DNA from: CAXXOK01 sp963663285
GTDB taxonomy: Bacteria; Bacillota; Clostridia; Christensenellales; Aristaeellaceae
Assembly: GCA_963663285.2 (NCBI GenBank)
Contig: CAXXNI010000002.1
Coordinates: 558,001 to 622,000 of the forward strand
Direction of reading: 5' to 3'
DNA: 64,000 nt
Both the position numbers and the translations under genes were made by a program. Every line of letters begins with the position of its first letter. Positions within the stretch are counted from its first letter, which is position 1. Positions 8,234-16,767 of this stretch are shown here, piece after piece. Under the pieces are notes generated by a model. The model made no database searches, was not told the origin of the DNA, and worked only from the letters and a program-made list of their open reading frames with translations.

Positions 8234-10084
8234 ATGAATTGTGTACGCCATATTACGGATGATATTCGGTATGTAGGCGGAAGCGACCGGAGATTAGCGA
8301 AATTTGAAAATCTTTTTCCGCTGCCTCGCGGTGTCGCCTATAATGCTTACGTATTGTTGGATGATAAAACCGTGCTTATGGATACGGTAGACCATGCGGT
8401 GGCTGATGTTTTTTTTGAAAACCTTAGCGCTGCTTTGCAGAGCCGTCCGCTGGATTATGTCGTTGTACAACACATGGAACCTGACCATGCGGCTACCTTG
8501 AAAATGCTGATCCAGCTGCATCCGGAAGTAACTGTGGTTTGTACGGCGATCGCGCAGAAAATGATCAAGCAGTTTTTTGGCGATATTGCAGGCATGAAGC
8601 TGCAGACGGTTTGCGACGGAGAAACGCTGGACATTGGAAACCGTAAACTCACTTTTATCACCGCGCCGATGGTACACTGGCCGGAAGTAATGGTGACATA
8701 TGACCCGAAAACAAAAACATTGTTTTCAGCCGATGCCTTTGGCACCTTCGGTGCACTCGGTGGCAACCTGTTTGCCGATGAATTGAACTTTGAAGCAGAA
8801 TGGCTGCCCGATGCGCGGCGGTATTATGCAAATATTATCGGTAAATACGGCGCTCAGGTACAGACGCTGCTGAAAAAGGCGGAAGCGCTTGATATTGCTT
8901 ATATTTGTCCCTTGCATGGGCCGGTTTGGCGTAAACATATCGATTGGTATGTGCAGAAATATCAGCAATGGAGCGCTTGCGAACCGGAAGAAAAAGGCGT
9001 GCTGATCATTTACGGTTCCATTTACGGACATACGCAAAATGCGGCCGAGGTTTTAGCAGCTCGGCTGGCCGATCAGGGCGTACGGGTTGCGCTGTATGAC
9101 GTTTCTGTGACGGATGTGGGAGAATTGCTTGCGGAAACGTGGCGCTTCAGCCATATTGTGGTTGCTTCTGCAACCTATAACGCTGGGATTTATCCGCCCA
9201 TTGAAAACTATTTACTGGATGTAAAAGCCCACATGTTGCACAGCCGCACCTTTGCCGTGCTGGAAAACGGATCCTGGGCGCCTGCTGCCGGTAAGCTGAT
9301 TACCAAACTGCTTGGCGAACTGAAGGACGTTATGGTGATTGAGCCGTTCGTGCATGTGCGCTCTGCGCTGCTGGAAGGAGAAGAGGAACCGCTGTATACC
9401 CTTGCGGATACGTTGGCGTCTTTGGTTTTGCCAAAGCATAAACCGCGTGTATCCGATGATCCTGTAGACCCGGTTGCGCTGTTTAAAATCGGGTATGGCT
9501 TGTATGTAGTGACAGCAAAGGACGGGCAGAAGGATAACGGCTGCATCCTGAATACACTGAACCAGATAACGAATGCACCCAACCGCTTTGCCATAGGCAT
9601 TAATAAACTGAACTATACCCATGATATGATTTTAAAAACCGGCGTTTTCAACGTCAGCGTACTTTCGGCGGATGTGGATTTTGCTGTTTTCAAACGTTTC
9701 GGCTACCAAAGCGGTAAGAATATTGATAAATTTGATGGGTTTACAGCAACTGACCGCAGCGCAAACGGTTTGCTGTACCTCACAGAAGACTGCAATGCGA
9801 TCATATCTTGTAAAGTGGTATCCACGCATGATTATGACACCCATACGCTCTTCATTGCGGAGCTTACGGAAGCGAGGCAATTGACAGACGAGCCAAGCGT
9901 AACCTACGCCGATTATTACGATCATATCAAACCCAAGCCGAAGCCTCTGGACAAGAAGGTTCGCGGCTGGCGCTGCAAAATTTGCGGATATATCTATGAA
10001 GGGGATGTGCTCCCCCCGGACTATATTTGCCCGGTCTGCAAACATCCGGCTTCGGACTTTGAACCGATAGGCATGGATGAATAG
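8234..10084 (+). CDS. Flavodiiron protein fused to flavin reductase and rubredoxin domains
   Basis: 616 residues in four parts: diiron beta-lactamase-like domain (about 1-250) with ligands H80, E82, D84, H85, H148, D167 and H228; flavodoxin domain (about 253-395, FMN loop GSIYGHTQNA); flavin-reductase-like split-barrel domain (about 410-565); and a C-terminal rubredoxin (about 576-616) with Cys581, 584, 599 and 602. Flavodiiron proteins reduce O2 to water or NO to N2O in anaerobes. The added reductase and rubredoxin should let one chain carry electrons from NAD(P)H to the diiron site. An AAGGGAGG site precedes the ATG; the gene stands alone between a divergent glycosyltransferase and a strong terminator. 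Confidence 0.93.
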   Translation: MNCVRHITDDIRYVGGSDRRLAKFENLFPLPRGVAYNAYVLLDDKTVLMDTVDHAVADVFFENLSAALQSRPLDYVVVQHMEPDHAATLKMLIQLHPEVTVVCTAIAQKMIKQFFGDIAGMKLQTVCDGETLDIGNRKLTFITAPMVHWPEVMVTYDPKTKTLFSADAFGTFGALGGNLFADELNFEAEWLPDARRYYANIIGKYGAQVQTLLKKAEALDIAYICPLHGPVWRKHIDWYVQKYQQWSACEPEEKGVLIIYGSIYGHTQNAAEVLAARLADQGVRVALYDVSVTDVGELLAETWRFSHIVVASATYNAGIYPPIENYLLDVKAHMLHSRTFAVLENGSWAPAAGKLITKLLGELKDVMVIEPFVHVRSALLEGEEEPLYTLADTLASLVLPKHKPRVSDDPVDPVALFKIGYGLYVVTAKDGQKDNGCILNTLNQITNAPNRFAIGINKLNYTHDMILKTGVFNVSVLSADVDFAVFKRFGYQSGKNIDKFDGFTATDRSANGLLYLTEDCNAIISCKVVSTHDYDTHTLFIAELTEARQLTDEPSVTYADYYDHIKPKPKPLDKKVRGWRCKICGYIYEGDVLPPDYICPVCKHPASDFEPIGMDE

Positions 10085-10092
10085 ACAGTTGT

Positions 10093-10140
10093 AAACCTGC
10101 GTCATATATAAAAACGTAATGTAATATGCGACGCAGGTTT
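10093..10140. repeat. Inverted repeat downstream of the flavodiiron gene
   Basis: AAACCTGCGTC and its exact complement are separated by 26 bases, just after the stop and before the GC-rich terminator. It can fold as a long-stemmed 3' hairpin; the function is unknown. Confidence 0.5.
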
Positions 10141-10155
10141 GCCTGCACGATAAAG

Positions 10156-10199
10156 AACAGCCCCCTACGGCAGTTAGTGTTGCGGTAGGGGGCTGTTTT
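10156..10199 (+). terminator. Intrinsic terminator after the flavodiiron gene
   Basis: Thirteen-base arms AACAGCCCCCTAC / GTAGGGGGCTGTT followed by T, with a 16-base loop. It also sits after the end of the convergent 10270 gene and may serve both. Confidence 0.85.
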
Positions 10200-10269
10200 A
10201 TCCGTTATTACATGTTTTCAACAAATGTTGTTGCCAGTGCTAATGATTTTTATTTTCCTGAAGAAAATG

Positions 10270-10929
10270 CTATTCGCCGGCTGCGGCACCGGTCGTGCTA
10301 TCACCTTGCATATGGGTAAGCAGATAGTTCAGGAACATGATGGAATACTCGTCATTGCCGTTGTTTGCCAGCACACACAATGTTGCGTCTTCCGTTAAAA
10401 GGCCGTAATCTGCAAGCGTAGTCAATGTGTCGGCGGGTATACCCACCAGCTGTTTTTTCCCTGTGTCGCCAACACGCTGATATCCTTCATCCAGATCAAT
10501 ACTGTCCACTTGCAGCGCGCCGCTTTCCACATAGGGGGCTAAATCAAGCAGTGCTTCATTCTGTGCAAGCGATTTAAACCGGTCGTTGGATAAGAGGTAG
10601 ATATCGCCCTGACCGGCGCTGACCCATACCGTCAACTGCATATCGCCATATGTGTCATCATATGTGGCAACGGTCGCAGTGACGTCTTCCATCTCAGGCA
10701 TGATTTCCTGATGAATCGTGTCGGCTACTGTTTGCAGATCGCTACCATAAAGAGAAGAACCTTCGGCATAGAACTCAACTTTTAAATTGTCCGGTGATTG
10801 ATACCGTGTCGAGGTATACAGCAAATTCCAACCGAATATGGCCAGCACGATCAGCAAGAGGTACTTCCAAAAATTGTATTGGAAATGGTTGCGGATTTTC
10901 CGCTTGGTAATTGGCATATTCAAGCTCAT
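10270..10929 (-). CDS. Unknown membrane-anchored protein in the greA-lysS operon
   Basis: 219 residues. A basic N-terminus is followed by one membrane helix (about residues 22-40), placing the remaining 180 residues outside the cell. The extracytoplasmic part contains stretches that resemble solute-binding proteins (DIYLLSNDRFKSLA, LLDLAPYVESGAL), but it is far shorter than a whole binding protein and no transporter is adjacent. GGAGAAATTACT precedes the ATG. It starts 42 bases after the lysS stop on the same strand, so it is probably co-transcribed with greA and lysS. I do not recognise the family. Confidence 0.7.
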   Translation of the reverse strand: MSLNMPITKRKIRNHFQYNFWKYLLLIVLAIFGWNLLYTSTRYQSPDNLKVEFYAEGSSLYGSDLQTVADTIHQEIMPEMEDVTATVATYDDTYGDMQLTVWVSAGQGDIYLLSNDRFKSLAQNEALLDLAPYVESGALQVDSIDLDEGYQRVGDTGKKQLVGIPADTLTTLADYGLLTEDATLCVLANNGNDEYSIMFLNYLLTHMQGDSTTGAAAGE

Positions 10930-10971
10930 AGTAATTTCTCCATCGGGTTGGTTAACCGCGGATGACTCGTA

Positions 10972-12474
10972 TTACTTTTGCGGTTTCATGGTGGGGAAGA
11001 GCAACACATCGCGAATGGAAGTGTTGTCGGTCAGCAGCATTACCAAACGATCGATTCCGAAACCCAGGCCGCCGGTAGGCGGAAGGCCGTATTCCAACGC
11101 CGTAACGAAGTCATCATCTACTTCGGCATGGATTCCCTCGGCAGCGCGAATGCGAACTTGCTCTTCAAAGCGCTTACGCTGGTCGATCGGGTCGTTTAGT
11201 TCAGAGAAAGCATTACCCATTTCATGCCCGTTGATGAAAAACTCAAAACGTTCCGTTAAATCGGGGTTTTCGGGCTTTCTCTTGGCCAACGGGGAAATAT
11301 CGACAGGGTAGTCAGTTACGAAGGTCGGCTGTATCAGCGTAGATTCTACGTATTCATCAAATAATGCGGCAAGGCAATCGCCCCGCTTGGCATTCTTTTC
11401 ATAATGGATTTCCATTTTATCCAAACAAGCGCGTGCATCCTCGTCGGTCTTCCACTCGGAATAGTCCACGTTGCAGGCTTCCAACACAGCCTGCGCCATG
11501 GTCACGCGCTTCCAAGGTGCTTGCAGTTCGATCTGTTTTCCATCGTAAGGCACACAGGTAGTACCGCAAACCTGCTGGGCTACAGTGGAATATAGCTGTT
11601 CCACCATTTCCATTACTTCGTTATAATCCACATACGCTTGATAGGTTTCAACCGTTGTGAACTCAGGGTTGTGTGTTGCGTCCATCCCTTCGTTGCGGAA
11701 AAGACGGCCAACTTCGTATACTTTGTCAAAACCGCCGACAATAAGACGCTTTAAGTACAGTTCGGTTTCGATCCGCAGGAACATATCTAAATCCAGCGCA
11801 TTTAAATGTGTCTTGAAGGTACGCGCTGCAGCGCCGATTTCAATGGTTTGCAAAACCGGAGTATCAACTTCCAAAAAGCCACGATTGTCTAAAAAAGCGC
11901 GAACAGCGGCTATGATCTTACTGCGCTTGCGGAAAGTATCGCGCACCTCCGGGTTTACGATCATGTCCACGTACCGCTGACGGTATCGCAAATCGGGATC
12001 TTTCAAGCCGTGATACTTTTCCGGAAGCACCTTCAAGCTCTTGGAAAGCAGCGTAATCGCCTTTACGTGTACGCTGATTTCTCCTTTTTGCGTGCGGAAA
12101 ACCGTGCCCTCGACGCCTAAAATATCGCCGACGTCACAGTCTTTAAAAGCCTTGTATGCTTCTTCGCCAATGTCGTCGCGGCGTACGTAGAACTGCATCT
12201 GTCCATACGTATCCAGCAGATGAGCAAAGCTGGCCTTACCCATTACGCGTTTGCTGAGCATTCTGCCGGCAATCCGAACATCCTGCCCTTCCAGCGTGTC
12301 AAAGCCGTCCAGAATTTCCGTGCTGTAATGGGTGGTGTCAAACCGTGTAATTAGAAAAGGATTTTTACCGCCTTCCACCAGCTTTTGCAGTTTTTCGCGG
12401 CGGATTCCCTCCTGTTCGCTCAGCTGTTGAGCGGTCATTTCGGTCGCCTGCGGATTTTGCGGCTGGTCACTCAT
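10972..12474 (-). CDS. lysS: Lysyl-tRNA synthetase, class II
   Basis: 500 residues from the ATG at 12474 (a TTG six codons earlier is less likely). The N-terminal anticodon-binding OB-fold (about 50-170) is followed by the class II catalytic core with motif 2 (FRNEGMDATHNPEFTTVE) and motif 3 (GLGFGIDRLVML). Charges tRNA-Lys with lysine in the cytoplasm. It is 61 bases downstream of greA, the usual pairing in many Bacillota, and shares the greA promoter. Confidence 0.97.
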   Translation of the reverse strand: MSDQPQNPQATEMTAQQLSEQEGIRREKLQKLVEGGKNPFLITRFDTTHYSTEILDGFDTLEGQDVRIAGRMLSKRVMGKASFAHLLDTYGQMQFYVRRDDIGEEAYKAFKDCDVGDILGVEGTVFRTQKGEISVHVKAITLLSKSLKVLPEKYHGLKDPDLRYRQRYVDMIVNPEVRDTFRKRSKIIAAVRAFLDNRGFLEVDTPVLQTIEIGAAARTFKTHLNALDLDMFLRIETELYLKRLIVGGFDKVYEVGRLFRNEGMDATHNPEFTTVETYQAYVDYNEVMEMVEQLYSTVAQQVCGTTCVPYDGKQIELQAPWKRVTMAQAVLEACNVDYSEWKTDEDARACLDKMEIHYEKNAKRGDCLAALFDEYVESTLIQPTFVTDYPVDISPLAKRKPENPDLTERFEFFINGHEMGNAFSELNDPIDQRKRFEEQVRIRAAEGIHAEVDDDFVTALEYGLPPTGGLGFGIDRLVMLLTDNTSIRDVLLFPTMKPQK

Positions 12475-12535
12475 GCGATTCAATCCCTTCAAGACATTTT
12501 AAGCATTCCAAATCATCGGATAAACCCCTGTCGGT

Positions 12536-13021
12536 TTACCGGGAAATATCCAGTACTTTCATTTTCATCACGCCGCTGGGCGTTTCCACCGGTACAACTT
12601 GCCCAACCTTTTTACCCAGCAGGGTTTCGCCGATGGGGCTTTCGCTGCTGATTTTCATTTCTCTGGGGTTGGTTTCGTTGGCGCCGACGATGGTAAAAAT
12701 CTGCTCGCGTTTCAGCGTTTGGTTCATCACCTTAACGGTGTTGCCAACGCCGACAGTATCGGTCGTTACCTGGTTGTCATCGATTACGACACAGTTGCGC
12801 AGCGTGTTTTCCATCTCAACGATTTTAGCCTCAATACGGCTTTGCTCGTTTTTAGCCTCGTCATATTCGGCGTTTTCACTCAAATCGCCAAAACCGCGTG
12901 CGAAGGCGATTTGTTCCGCAATCTCGTTACGGCGCACGCTAATGTAATAATCCAGCTCGGCCTCAAGCTTTTTATAGCCCTCTTTGGTCAGAACGGTTTT
13001 TTTCTCTTTCAGTTCCGCCAT
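12536..13021 (-). CDS. greA: Transcription elongation factor GreA
   Basis: 161 residues: N-terminal coiled-coil hairpin (about 1-80, with the tip acidic pair in GFGDLSENAEYDEAK that works in the polymerase secondary channel) and the C-terminal FKBP-like domain (ISSESPIGETLLGKKVGQVV). Stimulates RNA cleavage by backtracked RNA polymerase. First gene of greA-lysS-10270, with a consensus promoter at 13139-13167 and a stable hairpin in its leader. Confidence 0.97.
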   Translation of the reverse strand: MAELKEKKTVLTKEGYKKLEAELDYYISVRRNEIAEQIAFARGFGDLSENAEYDEAKNEQSRIEAKIVEMENTLRNCVVIDDNQVTTDTVGVGNTVKVMNQTLKREQIFTIVGANETNPREMKISSESPIGETLLGKKVGQVVPVETPSGVMKMKVLDISR

Positions 13022-13080
13022 GGTCGTTCCCCTTTCTCAATGCGCGCTTGGCGAAAAGCCGCGTTGAAGCGCAGAATACG

Positions 13081-13120
13081 CACCGTTGCCCAGCGGCAGA
13101 AACGCCACACGGCAACGGTG
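13081..13120 (-). promoter_or_regulatory. Hairpin near the 5' end of the greA mRNA
   Basis: Ten-base perfect arms (CACCGTTGCC / GGCAACGGTG) enclose a smaller GGC/GCC hairpin. With the promoter at 13139-13167, transcription should begin near 13132, so this structure starts about a dozen bases from the mRNA 5' end. There is no U-tract, so it is more likely a stabiliser or a protein-binding site than a terminator. Confidence 0.65.
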
Positions 13121-13138
13121 CCTACAAATAACCATGCT

Positions 13139-13167
13139 ATTATAGCGCAAGAGCGTTGTAAAGTCAA
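13139..13167 (-). promoter_or_regulatory. Sigma-A promoter of greA-lysS
   Basis: Minus strand: -35 TTGACT (13167-13162), 17-base spacer, -10 TATAAT (13144-13139). Confidence 0.85.
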
Positions 13168-13176
13168 CGATTGCAT

Positions 13177-13206
13177 AAGCGCTTGCATATTAAGGGAGAA
13201 GCGCTT
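13177..13206. promoter_or_regulatory. Paired AAGCGCTT palindromes between greA and glyS
   Basis: The 8-base palindrome AAGCGCTT occurs at 13177-13184 and 13199-13206, 22 bases apart (two helical turns), just upstream of the greA -35 and about 50 bases upstream of the glyS -35. The first copy is extended on both sides by TGCA. The spacing suits a dimeric or tetrameric DNA-binding protein. Confidence 0.4.
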
Positions 13207-13256
13207 GGCAACGTAGCCTGTAAAGTGCAAGAATTGCAACAGAAACCCGCTTTTGC

Positions 13257-13285
13257 TTGACAAAGCATAGCCGCGTGGATATGAT
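13257..13285 (+). promoter_or_regulatory. Sigma-A promoter of glyS
   Basis: -35 TTGACA (13257-13262), 17-base spacer, -10 TATGAT (13280-13285). The leader is only about 30 bases, too short for a T-box. Confidence 0.85.
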
Positions 13286-13322
13286 AAGGAATGATTTTTT
13301 ATGAAAGTATGGAGGGAAACCA

Positions 13323-14711
13323 ATGGCGGCTTTGACCATGGACAAACTGGTAGCGCTGTGCAAGGGGCGCGGCTTCATCTTTCCGGGTAGCGAAATCTAC
13401 GGCGGTTTAGCCAATTCATGGGATTACGGGCCGTTGGGTGTAGAATATAAAAATAACATCAAACGCGCCTGGTGGCGTAAGTTTGTGCAGGAAAATAAAT
13501 ATAACGTGGGTTTGGACAGCGCGATCCTGATGAACCGTAACGTTTGGGTGGCCAGCGGCCATGTGGGCACGTTTAACGATCCGCTGATGGACTGCAAAGC
13601 CTGCAAGGAACGTTTCCGTGCCGATAAGCTCATCGAGGACTGGAGCAAAGAGCAGGGAGAAGAGATTCAAGCTGATGGCTGGACGGACGAACAGTACGAA
13701 GCGTTTATTGAAGAGCATCAGATTCCCTGCCCGACCTGTGGCAAGCATGATTTTACTGGCATCCGCAAATTCAACCTGATGTTTAAGACGCATCAGGGTG
13801 TTACGGAGGACAGTGCCGCCGAGTTGTACCTGCGCCCCGAAACGGCACAGGGTATCTTTGTTAACTTCAAAAGCATTGTTCGTTCCATGCGCAAAAAGCT
13901 GCCCATGGGCGTTGGTCAGGTGGGTAAATCCTTCCGCAATGAGATTACGCCGGGTAACTTCATTTTCCGTATCCGCGAGTTTGAGCAGATGGAACTGGAA
14001 TTCTTCTGCAAACCCGGCGAGGACTTGGAATGGTTTGCCTATTGGCGCGCTTTCTGCCGCGACTGGCTCAAGAGCCTTGGGATGAACGAGGATAATCTGC
14101 GCCTGCGCGACCATAAGGCGGAAGAACTATCTCACTACTCCAAAGCGACCACGGACTTTGAGTATCATTTCCCGTTTGGTTGGGGCGAGCTTTGGGGCAT
14201 TGCAGACCGTACGGATTACGACTTGAAGGCCCATCAGCGTGTAAGCGGCGAGAATATGGAATATATCGACCCGATTACTAACGAGCGTTATGTGCCCTAT
14301 GTAATTGAGCCTTCGCTGGGCGCGGACCGCGTAGCGCTTGCATTCCTGTGCAACGCGTATGAGGAGCAGGAGCTGGAAGGCGGAGACAGCCGCGTGGTAA
14401 TGCACCTGCACCCGGCACTGGCGCCGTATAAGGCGGCTGTTTTACCGTTGCAAAAGAATAAGCTGGGTGACCTTGCAACCAGCGTATATGAAAAGCTCAG
14501 CAAATCCTTCATGGTGGATTACGACGAGTCCGGCTCGATTGGCAAGCGGTACCGCCGCCAGGATGAAATCGGCACGCCGTTTTGTATTACAGTGGACTTT
14601 GATACGCAGGAAAACGGCACCGTTACCGTGCGTGAGCGCGATAGCATGACGCAGGAGCGTATTGCCATTGACGATTTAGAAGCCTATTTGGCTAAAAAAA
14701 TCGATTTCTGA
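13323..14711 (+). CDS. glyS: Glycyl-tRNA synthetase, dimeric class II type
   Basis: 462 residues, the length of single-chain alpha2 enzymes (not the alpha/beta GlyQ-GlyS type). It begins with the family signature SEIYGGLANSWDYGPLG, carries a four-Cys zinc insert (CKAC near 91 and CPTC near 138), class II motif 2 (VGKSFRNEITPGNFIFRIRE) and motif 3 (EPSLGADRVALAFL), and ends in the anticodon-binding domain (HLHPALAPYKAAVLPL). Charges tRNA-Gly. An 8-base GGAGGGAA site precedes the ATG. It has its own promoter and is transcribed away from greA. Confidence 0.97.
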   Translation: MAALTMDKLVALCKGRGFIFPGSEIYGGLANSWDYGPLGVEYKNNIKRAWWRKFVQENKYNVGLDSAILMNRNVWVASGHVGTFNDPLMDCKACKERFRADKLIEDWSKEQGEEIQADGWTDEQYEAFIEEHQIPCPTCGKHDFTGIRKFNLMFKTHQGVTEDSAAELYLRPETAQGIFVNFKSIVRSMRKKLPMGVGQVGKSFRNEITPGNFIFRIREFEQMELEFFCKPGEDLEWFAYWRAFCRDWLKSLGMNEDNLRLRDHKAEELSHYSKATTDFEYHFPFGWGELWGIADRTDYDLKAHQRVSGENMEYIDPITNERYVPYVIEPSLGADRVALAFLCNAYEEQELEGGDSRVVMHLHPALAPYKAAVLPLQKNKLGDLATSVYEKLSKSFMVDYDESGSIGKRYRRQDEIGTPFCITVDFDTQENGTVTVRERDSMTQERIAIDDLEAYLAKKIDF

Positions 14712-14776
14712 CCCTTAATCCTGCGTGCTGATGGAACCATATGCACAGGGACACGGGATACCGGGAGGCAAAGAAC

Positions 14777-15040
14777 GTGATCGAATCAAGATGCGGGTTA
14801 TTATGCAGCGAATGCAAATGGCGGGAGATTATGAAATGCGCCGGTTGCGTCGCGATTAAGAAACCCTATTGGGGCAGCAAATGCCCGATTAAAAACTGCT
14901 GTGAATCAAAGGGCTTTGCAAACTGCGGACAATGTGAGCAATTTCCTTGCAAGAAGCTGCATGAGTTCGCGTTTGACCCCGCAACAAAAGACGAGGGCGA
15001 CCGGATTGAACGCTGCGAACAATGGGCACAGGAACAGTAA
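14777..15040 (+). CDS. Cysteine-rich DUF3795 protein
   Basis: 87 residues from the GTG at 14777, chosen because GGGAGG lies just upstream and the family begins ESRCGLLC; an ATG at 14741 would add twelve unrelated residues. The Cys pattern (CGLLCSEC, KCAGC, KCPIKNCCESKG, NCGQCEQFPC) is that of DUF3795, a small family common in anaerobes and thought to bind a metal or Fe-S centre; no function is established. A terminator follows directly. Confidence 0.8.
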   Translation: MIESRCGLLCSECKWREIMKCAGCVAIKKPYWGSKCPIKNCCESKGFANCGQCEQFPCKKLHEFAFDPATKDEGDRIERCEQWAQEQ

Positions 15041-15046
15041 ATGTTG

Positions 15047-15074
15047 AAAAAGCGGAGCTTTAGCTCCGCTTTTT
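15047..15074 (+). terminator. Intrinsic terminator after the DUF3795 gene
   Basis: Stem AGCGGAGCT / AGCTCCGCT with a minimal loop and a run of T, with four A on the left side. Confidence 0.85.
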
Positions 15075-15132
15075 CTATATCTTGCGATGAATGATTGATG
15101 TACGATATGGATAGATTATGGCTTTATATGTC

Positions 15133-15179
15133 GATAAGCCCTTATCTATTTGACATTGCTTTAGAAATCATGCTAAGAT
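15133..15179 (+). promoter_or_regulatory. Promoter with upstream palindrome for the 124-residue unknown gene
   Basis: -35 TTGACA (15150-15155), 18-base spacer, -10 TAAGAT (15174-15179). The perfect palindrome GATAAG-CC-CTTATC (15133-15146) ends four bases before the -35 and could be an activator or repressor site. Confidence 0.6.
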
Positions 15180-15233
15180 GCCAATGTTACAAACTTATCA
15201 ATGTGATACGGCTTTAGGAAGGGAAGGGGTAGC

Positions 15234-15608
15234 ATGATGGTTAGCGTAAAGTCATTTCAAATGACAAGGCTAAACCATGCTCAGGCTGACATGGCAACCT
15301 TCCTGTTTCGTGCTTTGGCGCTGCTCAGCATTCTCATTTTGCTGACAGTGCCTTTTACTTACCACATCCAAAATGCCGAATATTATACGCAACAAAATAG
15401 CATTGCACAGCATGCCGGATTGGTGCTGCCGCCCACGAACATACAGGCGGATGATTCGGGCATGCCGCAGATAGACGAATTGGCAGCGGAACAAACCGCT
15501 ATGAACGCATATATTCCTAAAACCATAAGCATATCCGTTGCGGAGAATGCTCACCTTCGTTCTGTTGAGTTGTTTATTGCACAAAAAATGATCGGTTCTT
15601 CCCAATAG
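15234..15608 (+). CDS. Unknown single-pass membrane protein
   Basis: 124 residues. A cytoplasmic basic N-terminus of about 24 residues is followed by one membrane helix (about 25-44) and an extracytoplasmic tail of about 80 residues ending with YIPKTISISVAENAHL. GGAAGGGAAGG precedes the ATG, and a near-consensus promoter lies upstream. It resembles no family I can name. The transcript may continue toward the atp operon about 150 bases downstream, but that operon has its own -10. Confidence 0.6.
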   Translation: MMVSVKSFQMTRLNHAQADMATFLFRALALLSILILLTVPFTYHIQNAEYYTQQNSIAQHAGLVLPPTNIQADDSGMPQIDELAAEQTAMNAYIPKTISISVAENAHLRSVELFIAQKMIGSSQ

Positions 15609-15706
15609 AAGCAACCGTATATAAAATAGCCGGAAAAAGCGTAACCGGATCGGTCCCATCCCCGGTAGCAACCAGACTGCATGTTCTTTCTGTATTTGTA
15701 TTGATG

Positions 15707-15715
15707 TGCTATAAT
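15707..15715 (+). promoter_or_regulatory. Extended -10 element of the atp operon
   Basis: TGC-TATAAT forms an extended -10 box; the -35 region (CTTTCT) is poor, which such promoters tolerate. It lies 39 bases before the first gene of the ATP synthase operon. Confidence 0.6.
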
Positions 15716-15754
15716 TGCAATATCAAGATAGATACATTGGCTGGAGGCGGCAAT

Positions 15755-16018
15755 ATGGATTTTGCAAGCGTTGCCTGGTGGGCATATTTGTTGATCATAC
15801 CGGCTGCGATTGGTTTTGGTGTACTGCAAAGCCTGTTGATGAAACGGGCGGCGTTGGGCGACAAACCGAAAAAAGGGCTGTTTGTGCTCAAACTGGTGCT
15901 TTGGACGGTGGCTTTGCTGATCACGGCATTGATTGCCATCCCTCTACTACTGGTTTTTGCCGTTGTAGCCTCGGCAACGATGATTATCATCACAGCGTTG
16001 CTGTATAGAAAAGCCTGA
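15755..16018 (+). CDS. Small two-to-three-helix membrane protein in the atpI position
   Basis: 87 residues from the ATG at 15755 (GGAGGCGGCAAT before it); the longer frame from 15701 has no site. It is almost wholly hydrophobic, with helices at about 8-27 and 45-85 separated by a basic loop (LGDKPKKG). It starts the operon 14 bases before atpB, where atpI (an assembly aid of the c-ring) usually lies; sequence similarity to known AtpI is not obvious, so this is a call from position and topology. Confidence 0.55.
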   Translation: MDFASVAWWAYLLIIPAAIGFGVLQSLLMKRAALGDKPKKGLFVLKLVLWTVALLITALIAIPLLLVFAVVASATMIIITALLYRKA

Positions 16019-16032
16019 AGGAGGCGCGTTAC

Positions 16033-16701
16033 ATGCTGGAGATAAGCCTGTTTCCCACATCGTTTTATATATTTGGGTTGAATGTGGGGCTGTCGGTTGT
16101 AATCTCTTGGTGTGTTATGGCTTTATTACTGGGCGGGTTGATAGCGCTATACGTTGTAGTCGTCCGCAAAATGAAGCCGGTGCCGAAAGGCACGCAAAAC
16201 GTATTGGAAATTTTGGTTTCCAGTATGCATAAATGGGCGGAAGGCAGGGTAGGCAGCGCCGCAAACCTTGTCGGGCCGGTAGCCATGGCGCTGATGGTGT
16301 ACGTGTTTTTCAACAGCATTATCGAAATGTTTGGCCTGCCGCCTTCGACAGAGGATATTAACTGTACTTTCGCGGTCGGCTTATGTACCTTTTTTACGTT
16401 TAATATTGCAGGCTTTAAGTACCGCGGCGGTTTGCGCGGGCGCTTGCATGGGCTGGCACAGCCCTCGGCGGTTGTGTTCCCGATCCGGGTGCTTACCGAT
16501 CTGATCGCCCCCTGCTCCATGGCGATTCGACTTTTCGCCAATATTCTGGTCGGCAGTATTATCATGGACTTGATTTATATGGTCGTGCCCATCATCGTGC
16601 CGGCGGCTGTAGCCTCGTATTTTAACGTATTTGAGGCTGCCATACAAACCTTCGTCATTGGCATGCTGGCCATCATCTATACCAGCGAAGCCGTTGAATA
16701 A
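16033..16701 (+). CDS. atpB: ATP synthase F0 subunit a
   Basis: 222 residues, five or six membrane helices. The near-C-terminal helix carries SMAIRLFANILVGSI with the essential Arg that faces the c-ring carboxylate. Forms the ion half-channels. GAAGGAGGCGCG precedes the ATG. Confidence 0.95.
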   Translation: MLEISLFPTSFYIFGLNVGLSVVISWCVMALLLGGLIALYVVVVRKMKPVPKGTQNVLEILVSSMHKWAEGRVGSAANLVGPVAMALMVYVFFNSIIEMFGLPPSTEDINCTFAVGLCTFFTFNIAGFKYRGGLRGRLHGLAQPSAVVFPIRVLTDLIAPCSMAIRLFANILVGSIIMDLIYMVVPIIVPAAVASYFNVFEAAIQTFVIGMLAIIYTSEAVE

Positions 16702-16767
16702 ACGTTATCTGCGCAGGCGCGCATTAACGATAGTCCATTGCCATCACATTTCAAGGAGGAATTCTTT

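Noticed and set aside
13022..13322. T-box riboswitch before glyS
   Set aside because: The sigma-A promoter leaves a leader of only about 30 bases and no T-box core sequence is seen.
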